A stretch of DNA of 64,000 nucleotides from Cocos nucifera. Lineage: Eukaryota > Streptophyta > Magnoliopsida > Arecales > Arecaceae. The stretch is from contig QRFJ01002285.1 of assembly GCA_006176705.1 (NCBI GenBank), positions 146,051 to 210,050 on the forward strand, in the 5' to 3' direction. Below are positions 1 to 12,300 of the stretch, piece after piece; the first letter of the stretch is position 1, and each line of letters begins with the position of its first letter. A program made the translations under genes and the position numbers. The notes under the pieces are model-generated. The model was not told where the DNA came from. It was given only the letters and a program-made list of their open reading frames with translations, and did no database searches.

Positions 1-1666
1 ACCTCACCTAACAGTTATTGGTGATGGGTTAGCCAATGAGTGAACAACTCTTGTTCAATGATTCTCTAATCATGGTGCACCCAAACTTGGTCTCTAATTC
101 ATGAATCTCACCGTATCCGAAATATTGATCCACTCCTTAGTTAAGTCAGACCCACCATTTGCATAGACTGGGTTCCTAATTGAGTCTCTCACCGTATCCG
201 AAATATTGAGCCCAACTCATCCTCCAGCCCATAGCATCCAATGCCTAATAGACATGGTTGCATCTTTTCGGTGCAACTGAGCCACTGTATCCAGCCGAGA
301 ACAATCAACCCCAGGAAGGGCCCGCACATCTACAATGGTGGAAGACCTCAGACTTAATCTTTTCTTAGGAAGAATTGATTCAGGTCTCATTAAACTAGAC
401 TTATCATAGTCATAACAATTATGACTAACCTAGTGGCATGGGTTAGCTCGGATTATTGACCACCTCAGATCAGAACTGTGTCAACAGATATGGCCAGGTA
501 AGTGAGATCGGTGGAAGGAATATGCCATTAACTCGTACAAGAACGCATTCAGGTCGAGTAGCTTCCAATTAAAAATCAGTCGGTCGTATGTGCCAAACTT
601 ACCTTAGACACCAAATTATTGAGCTCAGAACCAATTGGGTTAGCCTACAATCCAGACTCTAACCTCTGAGCCTAATTAGGTCTTGCTTGATCGTGACTCG
701 ATCTTGACCCAGACTTAATCCTATTAGGCTGGTCAATTTAAGCATTGTTGATCCCATCTAACCAACTCTTGATTCGATTTGATCAACCGCTTAGACCTAA
801 TTGAGCTACCCAAGCCCGAACCCAGTATTATGAATATGTCTTAGATCTAAAATTCTCAATTTTAGACCTAATTAATATTCCATAATCTTAATTTTTAATT
901 AAGTAGGGTTCATAAACAAAATATGCACAATAAATCCTAGGGTTTCAGGATCTAGGGTTTTGCAGAAAGTAAGTTTTGGATTTCTGATTAAGGACGAACG
1001 CGCAGCACCCCTACACATCATAAGAACACCCCATCGAATGGGAAAGAGAGGGCCTTTAAACCCTTCTTTGTTCTTATGACCAGACGGCCAAGAGGAATGC
1101 CTTAATCAGGAACATGCAATACTACAAAATAGTTTTAGATCTATATCATATATCTCATATACAAATTAGATCTAATCATGGCATATTTTGCATACATCTC
1201 ATGTATCGAATCATGCATGTTTTCAGATCTAAATTATCTCATAATAATCTAAAAAATTAGATTTAAATTGATCTAATCAAAATAAATTCTAATCTAGATA
1301 ATTATGTAGAACTATTCTACAACTAGTCTAGACATGCATCTATCATATCTCATATGATATTTAAAATTAAATAATTTTTATTTACTATTTTTTAGATGTT
1401 ATTATAACCATTATAATATCAAAAAATAGTAAATAAATAGATCTAAAATATGATTTAATCAAATTAAATTAAAAACATGCAAGACTATTCTATAGAACTA
1501 TTCTATTTTAGAACTAGTCATGCATATTTTCTAATCTTAGATCCAAATCATTTAATTTTAATTTTTTTTGATTTTCAGATCTGATCACATCTCATGTGAC
1601 ATCTAAAATTACTTATTTTTTAATTAAAATAAATTTAAAATTAGATCTAAATACTTTTAGAACCTT
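1..1666 (-). other. Cop-A copy 1 untranslated leader (partial)
   Basis: AT-rich sequence between the PBS and where gag would start. It corresponds to 33666-35357 in copy 5 and, inverted, to the copy 2 leader. No convincing reading frame is present. A short phrase, ccgtatccgaaatattga, occurs twice about 79 bp apart (near 111 and 190) and the same pair recurs in the other copies. Confidence 0.8.
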
Positions 1667-1679
1667 GGCTCTGATACCA
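1667..1679 (-). other. Primer-binding site, copy 1
   Basis: The plus strand reads ggctctgatacca; the minus strand is therefore TGGTATCAGAGCC, the classic complement of the 3' end of plant initiator-Met tRNA used by copia elements. It lies 2 bp from the LTR end, which fixes the minus orientation. Confidence 0.92.
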
Positions 1680-1681
1680 GT

Positions 1682-3961
1682 TGAAGGGAAATCCTGATTT
1701 CTCAGACCAGGTTCGTTCAGATCTGATTGGATCAAGAGATATATTTCAAAAATTTTTTTTCTTTAATCCTAATCAGATCTGAGATGTTTTAGATCTAATT
1801 ATTATTATTTTAGAAATTAAAATAAAATTTAGATAAATTAAATCAAATTTAATTTATCTTGATATGGGTAATCCTATTACCCATTGATGATCCTGTATGC
1901 AGCGGAAGGTTCTGGATCTAGCCACGCAAGTTCCTGGCCTCTACTGGTATCCACTTGGGCTGAATCTAGAGATTCTCTTCTTCTCTATCACGTCTCAAAA
2001 ATTAGATCTGGATCTGATCTGGAGGATCTTCAAAACTCCTTTTGAAGATCAGCAGTCATCCTTTGCAGCAGCGCAGCCTTCTAGCTTTCAATCGCCTTTC
2101 TTTGATCTGGATCGCACCAACCAAGCTCCAAAACCCTTTTGGACGTGGAGAGGAGAGGGAGAAGGTGGGTTTGGCATGGAGGAAGAGGGAAGAGGCAGCC
2201 TTGGGGTGTGGGAAATTGTGATTCAAAACATACTTTGAGTTGGGCGCAGGGTCTTATTTATAGACTGAGCGTGATCCAACTCCTCTTCTTCCCAACCAAT
2301 CACAACTCTTTGTGAAATCAGATCTAAATCTGATTGGTGGGAATAGAGTCCCCTGAATTTCTCCTTAGAGGGTGCCTAAGACCAGTCAAAGTTGGTTCTT
2401 AGGAGAACTCTAATTGGAATCCAAAAAGGAGATGGAGTCCCTGTCCAATAGGGACTCCTAGGCGCCTCCAACTTGGGCACACGCCAAAGGTGGCATGCAC
2501 CCTCTTCCTTGCCAGGTTCTAGCAAAAGAATAGGCCCCCACCAGCTCTCCAATAGGTGCGTGACATGTGGTCAAAAGTCAAAGTGTCAATGGTCAACATT
2601 TGACCAGTCAAAGGTAGACTTTTGACCAAAGTCAAAGAATAAGAAATGGCAGGTGACCAAAAATGGCAGGTAATGTCTTACAAAATAAGACAACCTTTTC
2701 TGACTTGGACAACCTCCAGTCAGACCATATGAAGGCCTCTGATTGAGCACAAACTCCTTTGGCTCAGTCAGGATAACTTATTTATGATAGCAAAAGAAGA
2801 ACGTTAGGTTCAATCGAGTGCTAGCACGATTTCCTTGAACCTAATTGAATCTCATTCAGATCAATTGAACTGGATCAGTTCAATTGATGATCACCAGATT
2901 CAAACCCTTATTTGTGTGATCCAGTTAGGTTCAGTTCTATATGGTAATGGGATATGTCATGATCTCTATCATCGACATCATCAGAACTTCTTTCGATGGA
3001 TCAGAACTCTTCTGATTCGAATAGCTAGAATGATCGATCATCTAAATCATTCTGATTGCTTCCAAAATCCACTAGTGACACCTAGCAGTATATGGTGGCA
3101 ACCCATCAGAGCTGAATGCGAACCTCTTAGTGCAGCTACCTATGTGATTAAGTTCTTCTATCTTGAGCCCTCGATCAGATTAGGGTTAAGGTAAACTCGT
3201 CAAACCCTAGTTTCTGTCATATGATGTAATCATTTGATTCGAGTCCGATGTGAAAATCTAAATAGAAACTCTTTCTATTATTTCACTCTACCATGGCCAT
3301 AGACTTCTGGACTTGATTCTCATGATTATCATAGGGCTGCTCCTCTACCACTGAGGTAGATAGATTCCATCTTGATGCCATCCAGTTCCTACAATGAACA
3401 TGCTATAGCCAACATACACCTCAAGGTTCCATATGGCTAGGAGATCGAGTAATGGTGTAGTCAAACTATAACACCCTCAAGGTGAACTGCCGATGCACCT
3501 CAGGTCAAAGAACCAGACACACTACTGCAGCATTGAGTCAGTCATTGATGAGAAGGTAGACTCCCTAATGACTACTCAAGGATGGTCACGCTCAGTGCCC
3601 TCGTTCTCTAACGAGTATCTGTACTCTCGCTTTGATGTCTCCACACCATAGACTCAAGACTCATCTACTAAAGAGAAGCGATTGTACACCAACCTTCTGG
3701 ATCAATCACCATCCTCGTGATGATCCTATGGTCAGGAGCATTTTATGAGTTAATAATGATTATTCATGTCTTAAATTTTTAACTCTTGAAAATATGAATT
3801 ATCATTACCATTAACTCAAAGGATGTATCATAGACACTAAATACACATATGTGATAGAAAATAACCCATTTTATTGATTATAGTCGAAATTATAATTTTG
3901 CCCCTAGAAGTGTATTACAAGTGTTAGCCAATTCTGGCTTCTAGGGCATATATATTTAACA
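1682..3961 (-). repeat. Cop-A 5' LTR, copy 1 (2280 bp)
   Basis: Bounded by TGAAGGG at left and ...TTTAACA at right, so TG...CA ends are kept on both strands. Length agrees with the LTRs at 8360-10641, 35373-37648 and 40295-42562. It carries a minus-strand TATA box near its middle. Open frames inside it (for example 1897-2238) are not conserved in the other LTR copies and are taken as chance. Confidence 0.9.
2255..2262 (-). promoter_or_regulatory. LTR TATA box, copy 1
   Basis: Minus strand TATAAATA inside the LTR. Equivalent boxes occur at the same relative place in the other Cop-A LTRs (8247, 8924, 35951, 51516, 53258), supporting it as the retroelement promoter. Confidence 0.65.
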
Positions 3962-4096
3962 AATATTAGATCTTAAAGGATTAGATTTGAGATATTTCTG
4001 ATCTAATTATGGTCTTAGAAGAAAAAAATTTAAAATATTCCTTCAGATCTAATCAGATCTGAACGATCCTGTATCGAGAAATAGGATTTTCCTTCA
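3962..4096 (+). repeat. Cop-A copy 2: 3' end of a 5' LTR (fragment)
   Basis: The last ~135 bp of a plus-strand Cop-A LTR, ending ...ggattttccttca, the reverse complement of the TGAAGGAAAATCC start seen in minus copies. Its left part is cut off by the LTR of copy 1, consistent with copy 1 having inserted into it; the missing part would then lie outside the window. Confidence 0.75.
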
Positions 4097-4098
4097 AC

Positions 4099-4111
4099 TA
4101 GTATTAGAGCC
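4099..4111 (+). other. Primer-binding site, copy 2 (mutated)
   Basis: tagtattagagcc, two bp after the LTR fragment. It differs from TGGTATCAGAGCC by two transitions (G to A, C to T), so it is a decayed initiator-Met tRNA site. Confidence 0.8.
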
Positions 4112-5991
4112 AGGTTGGCAGTTCTTCAGATCTATCTTAGATCTAATTTTATATTAGTTTATGATCCGATATTAAAAGGTTTTAGATGTCATATCAGATA
4201 CGATTAGATCTAAAATTAAAAAATTAAAAAATTAAATTATTTAGATCTAATATATATGAGATGCATGACTAGACTAGGTATAGAATAGTTCTATGTATAG
4301 TCTACTATGATCATGTATTTAATTTGATTAAATATAACTTTATATCTATTTAATTTATATTTTTTTAATATTATAATTATTGTAACTAGATCTAAAAAAT
4401 AGAAAATAGAATTTTTAATTTTTATTTTATTTCATATGAGATATGAAAGATGCATGCTTAGACTATTTATAGAAAGTTCTATATGATGTCTAGAATAGTT
4501 TTAATTTTGATATGATGAAATTTAAAATTTTATTTTTTAGATTTAATATGTAATATTTTAGATTTGAATGTATGCATATTGATGATACATGAGATGTATG
4601 CAAGACTTGTATTAGTTAGATCATTTTATATGTGATATATGATCTAATTAATTTTATAGTAAAAAATTATATTTTTGATTAAGGAGTTTCTCATGGCCGT
4701 CCGATCATAAAAATAAAGTAGGATTTAAAGATCCTCTCCGCCCATTCGATGGAGTGTTTTTATGGCGTGTAAGGGTGCTGCACGTTCGTCCTTAATAAAA
4801 AATTAGAACTTATTTTTGTACAAAACCTTTGATCCTGAAATCCTAGGACTTTTATTACATATTTTATTCATGAACCCAAAACTTAATTAAGAATTAAGAT
4901 TATAAAATTAATTAGATCTAAAAATTATGAATTTTTAGATCTAAGATATATTCATAAAATTGGATTCTGGCTTGGGTAGCTCAATTAGGTCTAGCGGTTG
5001 ATCAAATCGAATCAAGAGTTAGTTAGGTAGAATCAAAGAAAACTTAGATTTGACCAGCCTAATAGAATTAAGTTTGGGTCAAGATCAAATTACATTGAGA
5101 TGTGACTCGATCAAGTCAAGACCTAATTTGGCTCCGTAGTTCGAGCCTAGATTGTAGGCTAATCCAATTGATTTTGATTCGATAATTTGGTGTCTAAGGT
5201 AAGTCTAGCAAATACGATCGACTAATTTTTAATTGGAAGCTACTTAACCTAAATGCGTTCTTGTCGAGTTAATGGCATATCCCTTCCACTGGTCTTACTT
5301 ACCTAGCCATTTATGTCGATCCAATTTTGATTTGAGGTGGCTAACAATTTGAGACGACCCATGCCACTAGGTTAGTCATAATTGTTATGACTAAGTCATG
5401 TCAAGTTTAAAGAGACCTAAATTAAATTTTTCTACGAAAATATTAAGTCTAAGGTCTTCCACCATTGTAGATGTGTAGGCCCTTTTTGGGGTTAATTATT
5501 CTCGGCTGGATACAGTGGTTCGATTGCATCGGAAAGATGTAACCATGTCTATTAGGCATTGGATGTTATGGGTTGGAGGATGGGTTAGGCTCAATATTTT
5601 GGATATAATGAAGGATCCAATTAGGAATCCAATTCGTGCAAATGGTGGGTCTGACTTAACTAAGGAGTAGAGAAATATTTCAGACATGGTGAGCTTCATG
5701 AATTAGAGATCAGGTTTGGATGCACCATGATTAGAGAATCATTGGACAAGAATTGTTAACTCATTGGTTCATCCATCACCAATAACTATTAGGTGAGGTG
5801 GTGAGCCAATTGATGGATCCACACCATCTACTAGAAATCAATGATCGCAAAGATTTTCACATCTCTGCCAAGAAAATATAGGGATCTAAGTAAATAGTGG
5901 AAGCATAATTTATTTAAAAATAAAATTTTTAAATAAATTGGTTAAGTCTAATTACAAAATCTAACTAGAAACTTTGACTCTCTATAGGAAG
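4112..5991 (+). other. Cop-A copy 2 leader (1.9 kb, non-coding)
   Basis: Complete leader from the PBS to the gag ATG. It is the reverse-orientation homologue of 1-1666 and 33474-35357. It is strongly AT-rich in the first half and contains no conserved ORF; the minus-strand ORF at 5496-5699 is not conserved. A leader this long is unusual for copia elements but is shared by all copies here. Confidence 0.78.
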
Positions 5992-6565
5992 ATGTCTGCA
6001 TCCAATCTACTAGCCCATATCCTGGACACCCATAGACTGATCAGATCCAACTACAAGGATTGACTCCGCAACTTCAAAATTATTTCGGATTCCAAGAAGT
6101 TGACTCATGTGTTAGAACAGGATCCTTCCAGCTTACTAGTTCATCCATCCACTAATTAGAGAGCGTCTCTCGAGAAGTGGATGGATGAAGATAACAAAGC
6201 CAAGTACTCCATGTTGGGCTCGATGTTTGATGAACTCAGTGCCAACATCAAGACATTAAGACTAGCCTCTAAATATTGGCTTAGCTGCAAGAGTTATTTG
6301 GTGAGCAGAGTCGTGCAGCCAAATATCAAGTTACTAAAAGACTATTTGAGGCTCAAATGCATGATGGACAGTCGGTCCAAGATCATTGTCTAATGATGGT
6401 TCAGGATATAGAAAAGCTTGAGAAGCTTGGTGTCAAGTTAGATCAAGATTTGCAGACTGACATAATTCTGTAGTCCTTGACTGATGCATATGGGTAGTTC
6501 ATCATGAACTATCATATGCATAAACTTTAGAATATCTTGGCTAAACTAATGAATATGCTGGTTAC
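5992..6565 (+). pseudogene. gag: Cop-A gag, copy 2 (5' part, broken)
   Basis: Starts at the ATG of the MSASN N-terminus conserved in copies 5 and 8. It would encode the copia capsid protein (UBN2/Retrotran_gag type) that packages element RNA in the cytoplasm. The frame is interrupted by TGA at 6061-6063, where other copies have a Trp codon, and by a TAG about 30 codons later. A clean stretch, 6181-6393, carries the DEDNKA...LGSM region. Gag is then cut at 6565 by another Cop-A LTR in the same orientation. No zinc knuckle is reached. Confidence 0.85.
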
Positions 6566-8359
6566 TATTAGATATGTGTGCCCTAGAAGCCAGAATTGGC
6601 TGACACTTGTAATACACTTCTAAGAAAAAAATTATAATTTTGACTATAAATAATAAAATGGATTATTTTCTATCACATATGTGTATTTAGTGTCTATGAT
6701 ACATCCCTTAAGTTAATGGTAACGATAATTCATATTTTCAAGACTTGAAAATTTAAGACATGAATTTTCATTTATTAACTCATAAAATGCTCCTGATCGT
6801 AGGATCACCATGAGGATGGTGATTGATCCAAAAGGTTAGTGTATAATCGCTTCTTTGTAGTAGATGAGTCTTAAGTCTACGGTGTAGAGACATCGGAGCG
6901 AGAGTATAGGTACTCGTTAGAGAACGAGGGCACTAAGCGTGACCACCTCGAGTAGTCATATGGAAGTCTACCTTCTCGTCGATGACTGACTCGATGCTGT
7001 AGTGGTGTGTCTGGTTCTTTAACCTGAGGTGCATCGGTAGTTCACCTTGAGGGTGTTATAGTTTGACTACACCATGACTCTGTCTCGTAGCCATTTGGAA
7101 CCTTGAGGTATATGTTGGCTATAGCATGTTCATTGTAGGAATTGGATTGCACCAAGATGGAATCTATCTACCTCGGTAGAAGAGGAGCAGCCCTATGATG
7201 ATCATGAGAATCATGTCCATAAGCCCATGGCCATGGTAGAGAGTGAAATAATAGAAAGAGTTTTTATTAAGGTTTTCACATCGGACTTGAATCGAATGAT
7301 TAAATCATATGATAGAAATTAGGGTTTGACGAGTTCACCTTAACCCTAATCTGATCGGGGCTCAAGATACAAGAACTTACTCACACAAGTAGCTGCACTG
7401 AGAGGTTCATTTTTAGTTTTGATGGGTTGCCACCATATGCTGCTAGGTGTCATTGATGGATTTTGGGAGCAATTAGAATGATTTAGATGATCGATCATTC
7501 TAAGTTGTCTGAATCAGAAGAGTTCTGATCCATCGAAAGGAGTTTTGATGATGTCGATGATGGAGATCATGACATATCCATTATCATACAAAACTGAACC
7601 TAACTGGATCACACAAACAAGGGTTTGGATCTGGATATTATTAATTGGACTAACCCAGTTCAATTGATTTGAATAAGATTCAATTAGGTTCAAGAAAATC
7701 ATGCTAGCACATGATTGAACCTAATGTTCTCCTTTTTCAATCATAAAAGTTGTCTCGATTGAGCCAAATGAGTTTGTGCTCACTCAGGTACCTTTACCTG
7801 GTCTAACTGGAGCTTGACCAAGTCAAAAAAGGGTTGTCTTAATTTGTATGATAAATTTGAGACAACATCTGCCATTTTTCATCACCTGCTAATTTTTGTA
7901 CTTTGACTTGGTTAAATATTGACCATTGACCCTTGGACATCTACCCATGTGTCATGCACTTATTGGAGAGCAGATAGGGGCTTGTCTCCTCTCTAAAAAT
8001 TGGAAAGAAGGGGGTGCACACCTAGGATGGCATGCGCCCATGGATAGGGATGCTGGAGTCCTATACAGATGGGACTCTAGGTTGCTTCTTGGTTTCTACT
8101 TAGGTGGCCCTTGGGTATCTACTTTGACCAATCTTAGGTGGCATCTAAGAATGAACCTATGGATCTCTCATCTAATTGGATCAGGTGATTGCATGAAGCA
8201 ACGTGATTGGCTGGGGTGATGCAACACTCCATGGTGCAGCAGAGTCTATAAATAGACCATGTCTGCACCCACCTTTTAGCTTTCCTCCTCTAAGCCATGC
8301 CCCAAGGCTGCCCCTCTCCCTTCTTCATGCCACCATTTGGCCCTCTCTCTTCTCTCCAC
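6566..8359 (+). repeat. Cop-A copy 3: LTR fragment (5' 1.8 kb)
   Basis: Begins TATTAGATATG (canonical TGTTAG with G to A) inside the gag of copy 2 and runs as a plus-strand LTR to 8359, where the opposite-strand LTR of copy 4 begins. About 0.45-0.5 kb of its 3' end is missing. It forms a large inverted repeat with the right part of the next LTR. ORFs in it (7926-8442) look like chance frames. Confidence 0.82.
8247..8254 (+). promoter_or_regulatory. LTR TATA box, copy 3
   Basis: tataaata in the sequence agagtctataaatagacc, the mirror of the box at 8924-8931 in the opposed LTR. Confidence 0.6.
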
Positions 8360-10641
8360 TAAAGAAAAATCCTGATTTTTCGGGATCAGGTTCGTTCAAA
8401 TCTGATTGGATCGAGAGGCATATTTCAAAAATCACCTCTTAGATCCTAATTAGATCTAACACTTTTTAGATCTAATTTTATGATCTGATAAATAAGAAAA
8501 TAAAATTAAATTAATTTTGCATTAATTTATCTTGATTCTGCGTAATCTGATTACCGGATGATGATCATGCCGAATCCCTAAGGTTCTGGATCTAGCCACG
8601 CAAGCACCTAGCCTCTAACGGTATCCACTCAGACTGGATCTAAAGATCTTCTCCTTCTCTTTCTTTTCTTCAAACATCATATCTGAATCTAATTTGGAGA
8701 ATCCTTAAAACTTCTTCTGAAGATCACCCATCGTCTCTGCAACAGTGCTGCCTTCTTCCTTTTTTGTCAGCCTTTTTTTGCCTAACTCGCACTAATCTGA
8801 TGGCCCAACTTCCTTAGGCGTGGAGAGGAGGGAGAGGGTCAGATGGTGGCATGGAGAAGGGAGAGGGGCAACCTTGGGGTGTGGATTAGAGGAGGAGTCT
8901 CTAAAGTGGGCGCAGATAGGGTCTTTTTATAGACTCTGCTGCGCCATGCAGTGCTGCATCACCACAGCCAATCACGTTGCTTCGTGCAATCAGATCTAAA
9001 TCTGATTGATGGGATGACATCACCTGATCCAATCAGATGACAAACCCATAGATTCATCTTAAGGTGGTGCCTAAGACTAGTCAAAGTCTATAGGTGAGAG
9101 TCACCTAATTTGAATCCAAGAAGCAACCTGGAGTCCCATCCGTGTGGGACTCCAGCATCCTTATCCATGGGTGCACACCATCCTAACCGTGCGCTCCCTT
9201 CTTTCCAATTTTCAGAGAGTGGACAAGCCCCTATCTACTCTCCAATAAGTGCATGACACATGGGCAGATGTCCAAGGATCAAAGGTCAATGTTTGACTAA
9301 GTCAAAGTACAAGAATTAGCAGATGATGAAAAATAGCAGGTGTTGTCTCAAATTTATCTCATAAATTAAGACAACCCTTTTCTGACTTCGACAAGCTCTA
9401 GTTAGATTGGGTAAAGGTACCTGAGTGAGCACAAACTCATTTGGCTTAGTTGAGACAACTTTTATGATAGAAAAAAGGAGAACATTAAGCTCAATCGTGT
9501 GCTAGCATGATTTTCTTGAACCTAACTGAACCTTATTCAATTCAATTAAACTGGGTTAGTCCAATCGATGATATCTAGAACTAAACCCTTATTTGTGTGA
9601 CCCAGTTAGGTTCAGTTCTATATAGTAATGGGATATGTCATGATCTCCATCATCGACATCATCGATTCATTTCGATGGATCAGAACTCTTCTGATTCAGA
9701 CAACTTAGAATGATTGATCATCTAAATCATTCTAATTGCTCCCAAAATCCACCAGTGACACCTAGAAGCATATGGTGGCAACCCATCAAAACTAAAATCG
9801 AACCTCTCGGTGCAGCTGCTTGTGTGATTAAGTTCTTCAATCTTGAGCCCTGATCAGATTAGGGTTAAGGTGAACTCGTTAAACCCTAATTTCTATCATA
9901 TGATTTAATCATTTGATTCAAGTCCAATGTGAAAACCTTAATAAAAACTCTTTCTATTATTTCACACTGTGCCATGGCCATGGGCTTATGGACTTGATTC
10001 TCATGATCATCATAGGGCTGCTCCACTTCTACCGAGGTAGATAGATTCCATCTTGGTGCAATCCAATTTCTACAATGAACATGTTATAGCCAACATACAC
10101 CTCAGGGTTCTGAATGGCTAGGTGACCGAGTCATGGTGTAGTCAAACTATAACACCCTTAAGATGAGCTATCGATGCACCTCAGGTCAAAGAACTAGACA
10201 CACCACTACAGCATCGAGTCAATCATCGATGAGAAGGTAGACTTTCTTATGACTACTCAAGGTGGTCACGCTCAATGCCCTCGTTCTCTAACGAGTACCT
10301 GTACTCTTGCTCTGGTGTCTCTACATCATAGACTTAAGACTCATCTACTACGTAGAAGCAATTATACACTAACCTTTTTGATCAATCACCATCCTCATGA
10401 TGATCCTACGGTTCAGAGCATTTTATAAGTTAATAAATAAAAATTCATGTCTTAAATTTTCAACTCTTGAAAATATGAATTATCATTACCATTAACTCAA
10501 GGATGTATCATAGACACTAAATACACTTATGTGATAGAAAATAATCCATTTTATTATTTATAGTCAAAATTATAATTTTGCCCTTAGAAGTGTATTACAA
10601 GTGTCAGTCAATTCTAGCTTCTAAGGCCCACATATCTAATA
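8360..10641 (-). repeat. Cop-A 3' LTR, copy 4 (2282 bp)
   Basis: Complete LTR on the minus strand, flanked at right by a polypurine tract and pol, which makes it the 3' LTR. Both termini carry transitions: TAAAGAAA instead of TGAAGGGA at the left, and ctaata instead of ctaaca at the right. Probably inserted into the LTR of copy 3, since it meets it without any other sequence between. Confidence 0.87.
8924..8931 (-). promoter_or_regulatory. LTR TATA box, copy 4
   Basis: Minus strand TATAAAAA in the same context (gggtc...agactc) as in the other Cop-A LTRs. Confidence 0.6.
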
Positions 10642-10656
10642 AACTCCCACTTGACC
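10642..10656 (-). other. Polypurine tract, copy 4
   Basis: Minus strand GGTCAAGTGGGAGTT directly before the LTR start; this is the plus-strand cDNA priming site. The same tract is at 42563-42577. Confidence 0.82.
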
Positions 10657-12300
10657 TAAAGCTAATTGCTTACAAATCTAAGTTCCATCTTTTTAAGGTG
10701 GGCTTCAATCTTCTGCTGGCCCAACGACTTTGTAAGCGGGCAGCCGCATTGTCTGCGGAGTCGACTCTCTTAACCTCGACGTAACCCTTCTCGAGGTAAT
10801 CATGGATGAGGTGACATTACCGCTCGATGTGCTTGGATTTTTGGTGAGACATTGGCTCCTTAGCGAGGGCTATGGCGCCATTATTACCGTAGTACAGAGG
10901 AATGACATCTGATGGCATCACTCCGATCTCCACGGTAAATTTCTTATATCAAAATGCTTTTTTTGCAGCTTCTGATGCAGCAATATATTCTGCTTTCATG
11001 GTGGAATTTGCTATCACTGTCTGTTTGAAACTTTTCCAACTGACAGCTCCACCATTGCACACAAATAGACTCCCAGATGTCGACTTTCGATCATCTACAT
11101 CGGACATAAAGTTAGAGTTTGTATACCCCTGGACTTGGAGTTCTCTATTATCAAAGACCAACAACATATCCTTAGTTCTTCTCAAGTACTTAAGGATACA
11201 TTTCATAAAAGTCCAGTATTCTTCACCTAGATTCGACTGATATCTGCTCGTGACACTCACGACATGGGCTATATCAGATCGTGTACATAACATGCCATAT
11301 ATGCGGCTCCCTATTGCTAAAGCATAAGGGATCTTGCTCATGCGTTCTATTTCCTCAGGTGTGCTAGGGCACATCTTCTTGGAAAGATAAATGCCATACC
11401 TGAAGGGTACTAAATCCCTCTTACAGTTTTTTATACTAAACCTCTTTAGTACTTCCTCTATATATATCTTCTGTGAAAATCCTAGCATCCTATTCGGTCT
11501 ATCTCTATAGACCTTAATTCCTAGAATAAAGGATGCTTCTCTTAGGTCTTTTATGAATAATTCTTTAGATAACCACATTTTAACTGTGGTCAACATGGAA
11601 ATATTATTCTTGATAAGGAGGATGTCATCCACGTACAATACAAGGTAGACAACGGCGCTCCCACTAACTTTTTTAAAGACACATGGCTCCTCCTCATTTT
11701 TGATGAAACCAAATATTTTGATCACGTCATTAATATGAGTATTCCAGCTCTGAGATGCTTGCTTAAGTCCATATATGGACCTTTGCAGCTTGCAAACCTT
11801 ATGATCATCATCACTGGATATGAAACCTAGTGGCTGTTCCATATAGATATCTTCCTCAAGATATCCATTTAAGAATGCCATTTTCATATCCATTTGCCAT
11901 ATTTCGTAATCGAAATAGGCTGCAACAGTAAGCAATGTGCAGATAGATTTTAGCATAGCTATCGGCGAAAAGGTATCCTGATAGTCAATGCCTTCGTGTT
12001 GACTATAATCTTTTGCCACTAATCTAGCCTTAAATATCTCCACATTTCTATCTATACCAATCTTTCTCTTAAAGATTCATTTACACCCAATAGGTACTAT
12101 ACCTTCTGGTAAATCTACCAAGGTCCAGACTTGGTTTGAGTGCACCGAGTCAATTTTTGACTTCATTGCCTCTAACCATTTCTTGGAGTCGATATTTGAT
12201 ATTGCCTCATTATAGATTTTGGGATCATCACCATGAACCCCATTACCTATGAGGAACATTTTCTCTACATCTTCTGAAATAGTACCTAAGTACCTTTCAG
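10657..12300 (-). pseudogene. pol: Cop-A pol, copy 4: reverse transcriptase and RNase H
   Basis: Longest open stretch is 10949-12043 (364 aa). It shows the copia RT: QMDMKMAFLNG (first catalytic Asp, residue 52), the YGLKQASQSW block, and LYVDDILLI with YVDD at residues 137-140. RNase H follows, with the DDRKSTSG and AVSWKS blocks. The frame ends at TGA 10949-10951, where a Trp codon is expected before YKKF; the RNase H tail continues to about 10657 with further breaks. The RT N-terminal part (VWTLVDLPEG...PIGCK) is at 12077-12259, separated by a stop. A pseudogene of the enzyme that copies element RNA to DNA. Confidence 0.9.

Larger units (their letters stand above)
1..3961 (-). mobile_element. 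Cop-A copy 1: 5' part of a Ty1/copia element (leader and 5' LTR)
   Basis: This is the 5' end of a minus-strand copia element whose body lies left of the window. It comprises part of the leader, a primer-binding site and a complete 5' LTR. The whole segment matches 33666-37648 (copy 5) almost base for base by eye, with scattered single differences and small indels, so the two belong to one recent family. The right end abuts a fragment of another LTR of the same family in opposite orientation (3962-4096). Confidence 0.88.

Noticed and set aside
1667..1679. tRNA gene fragment
   Set aside because: Only the 13 bases complementary to a tRNA 3' end are present, next to an LTR end, so it is a PBS and not a tRNA gene.
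1897..2238. Plus-strand ORF of 113 aa in the copy 1 LTR, with a partner at 35733-35945
   Set aside because: Antisense to the LTR promoter region, different length and frame in each copy, no domain.
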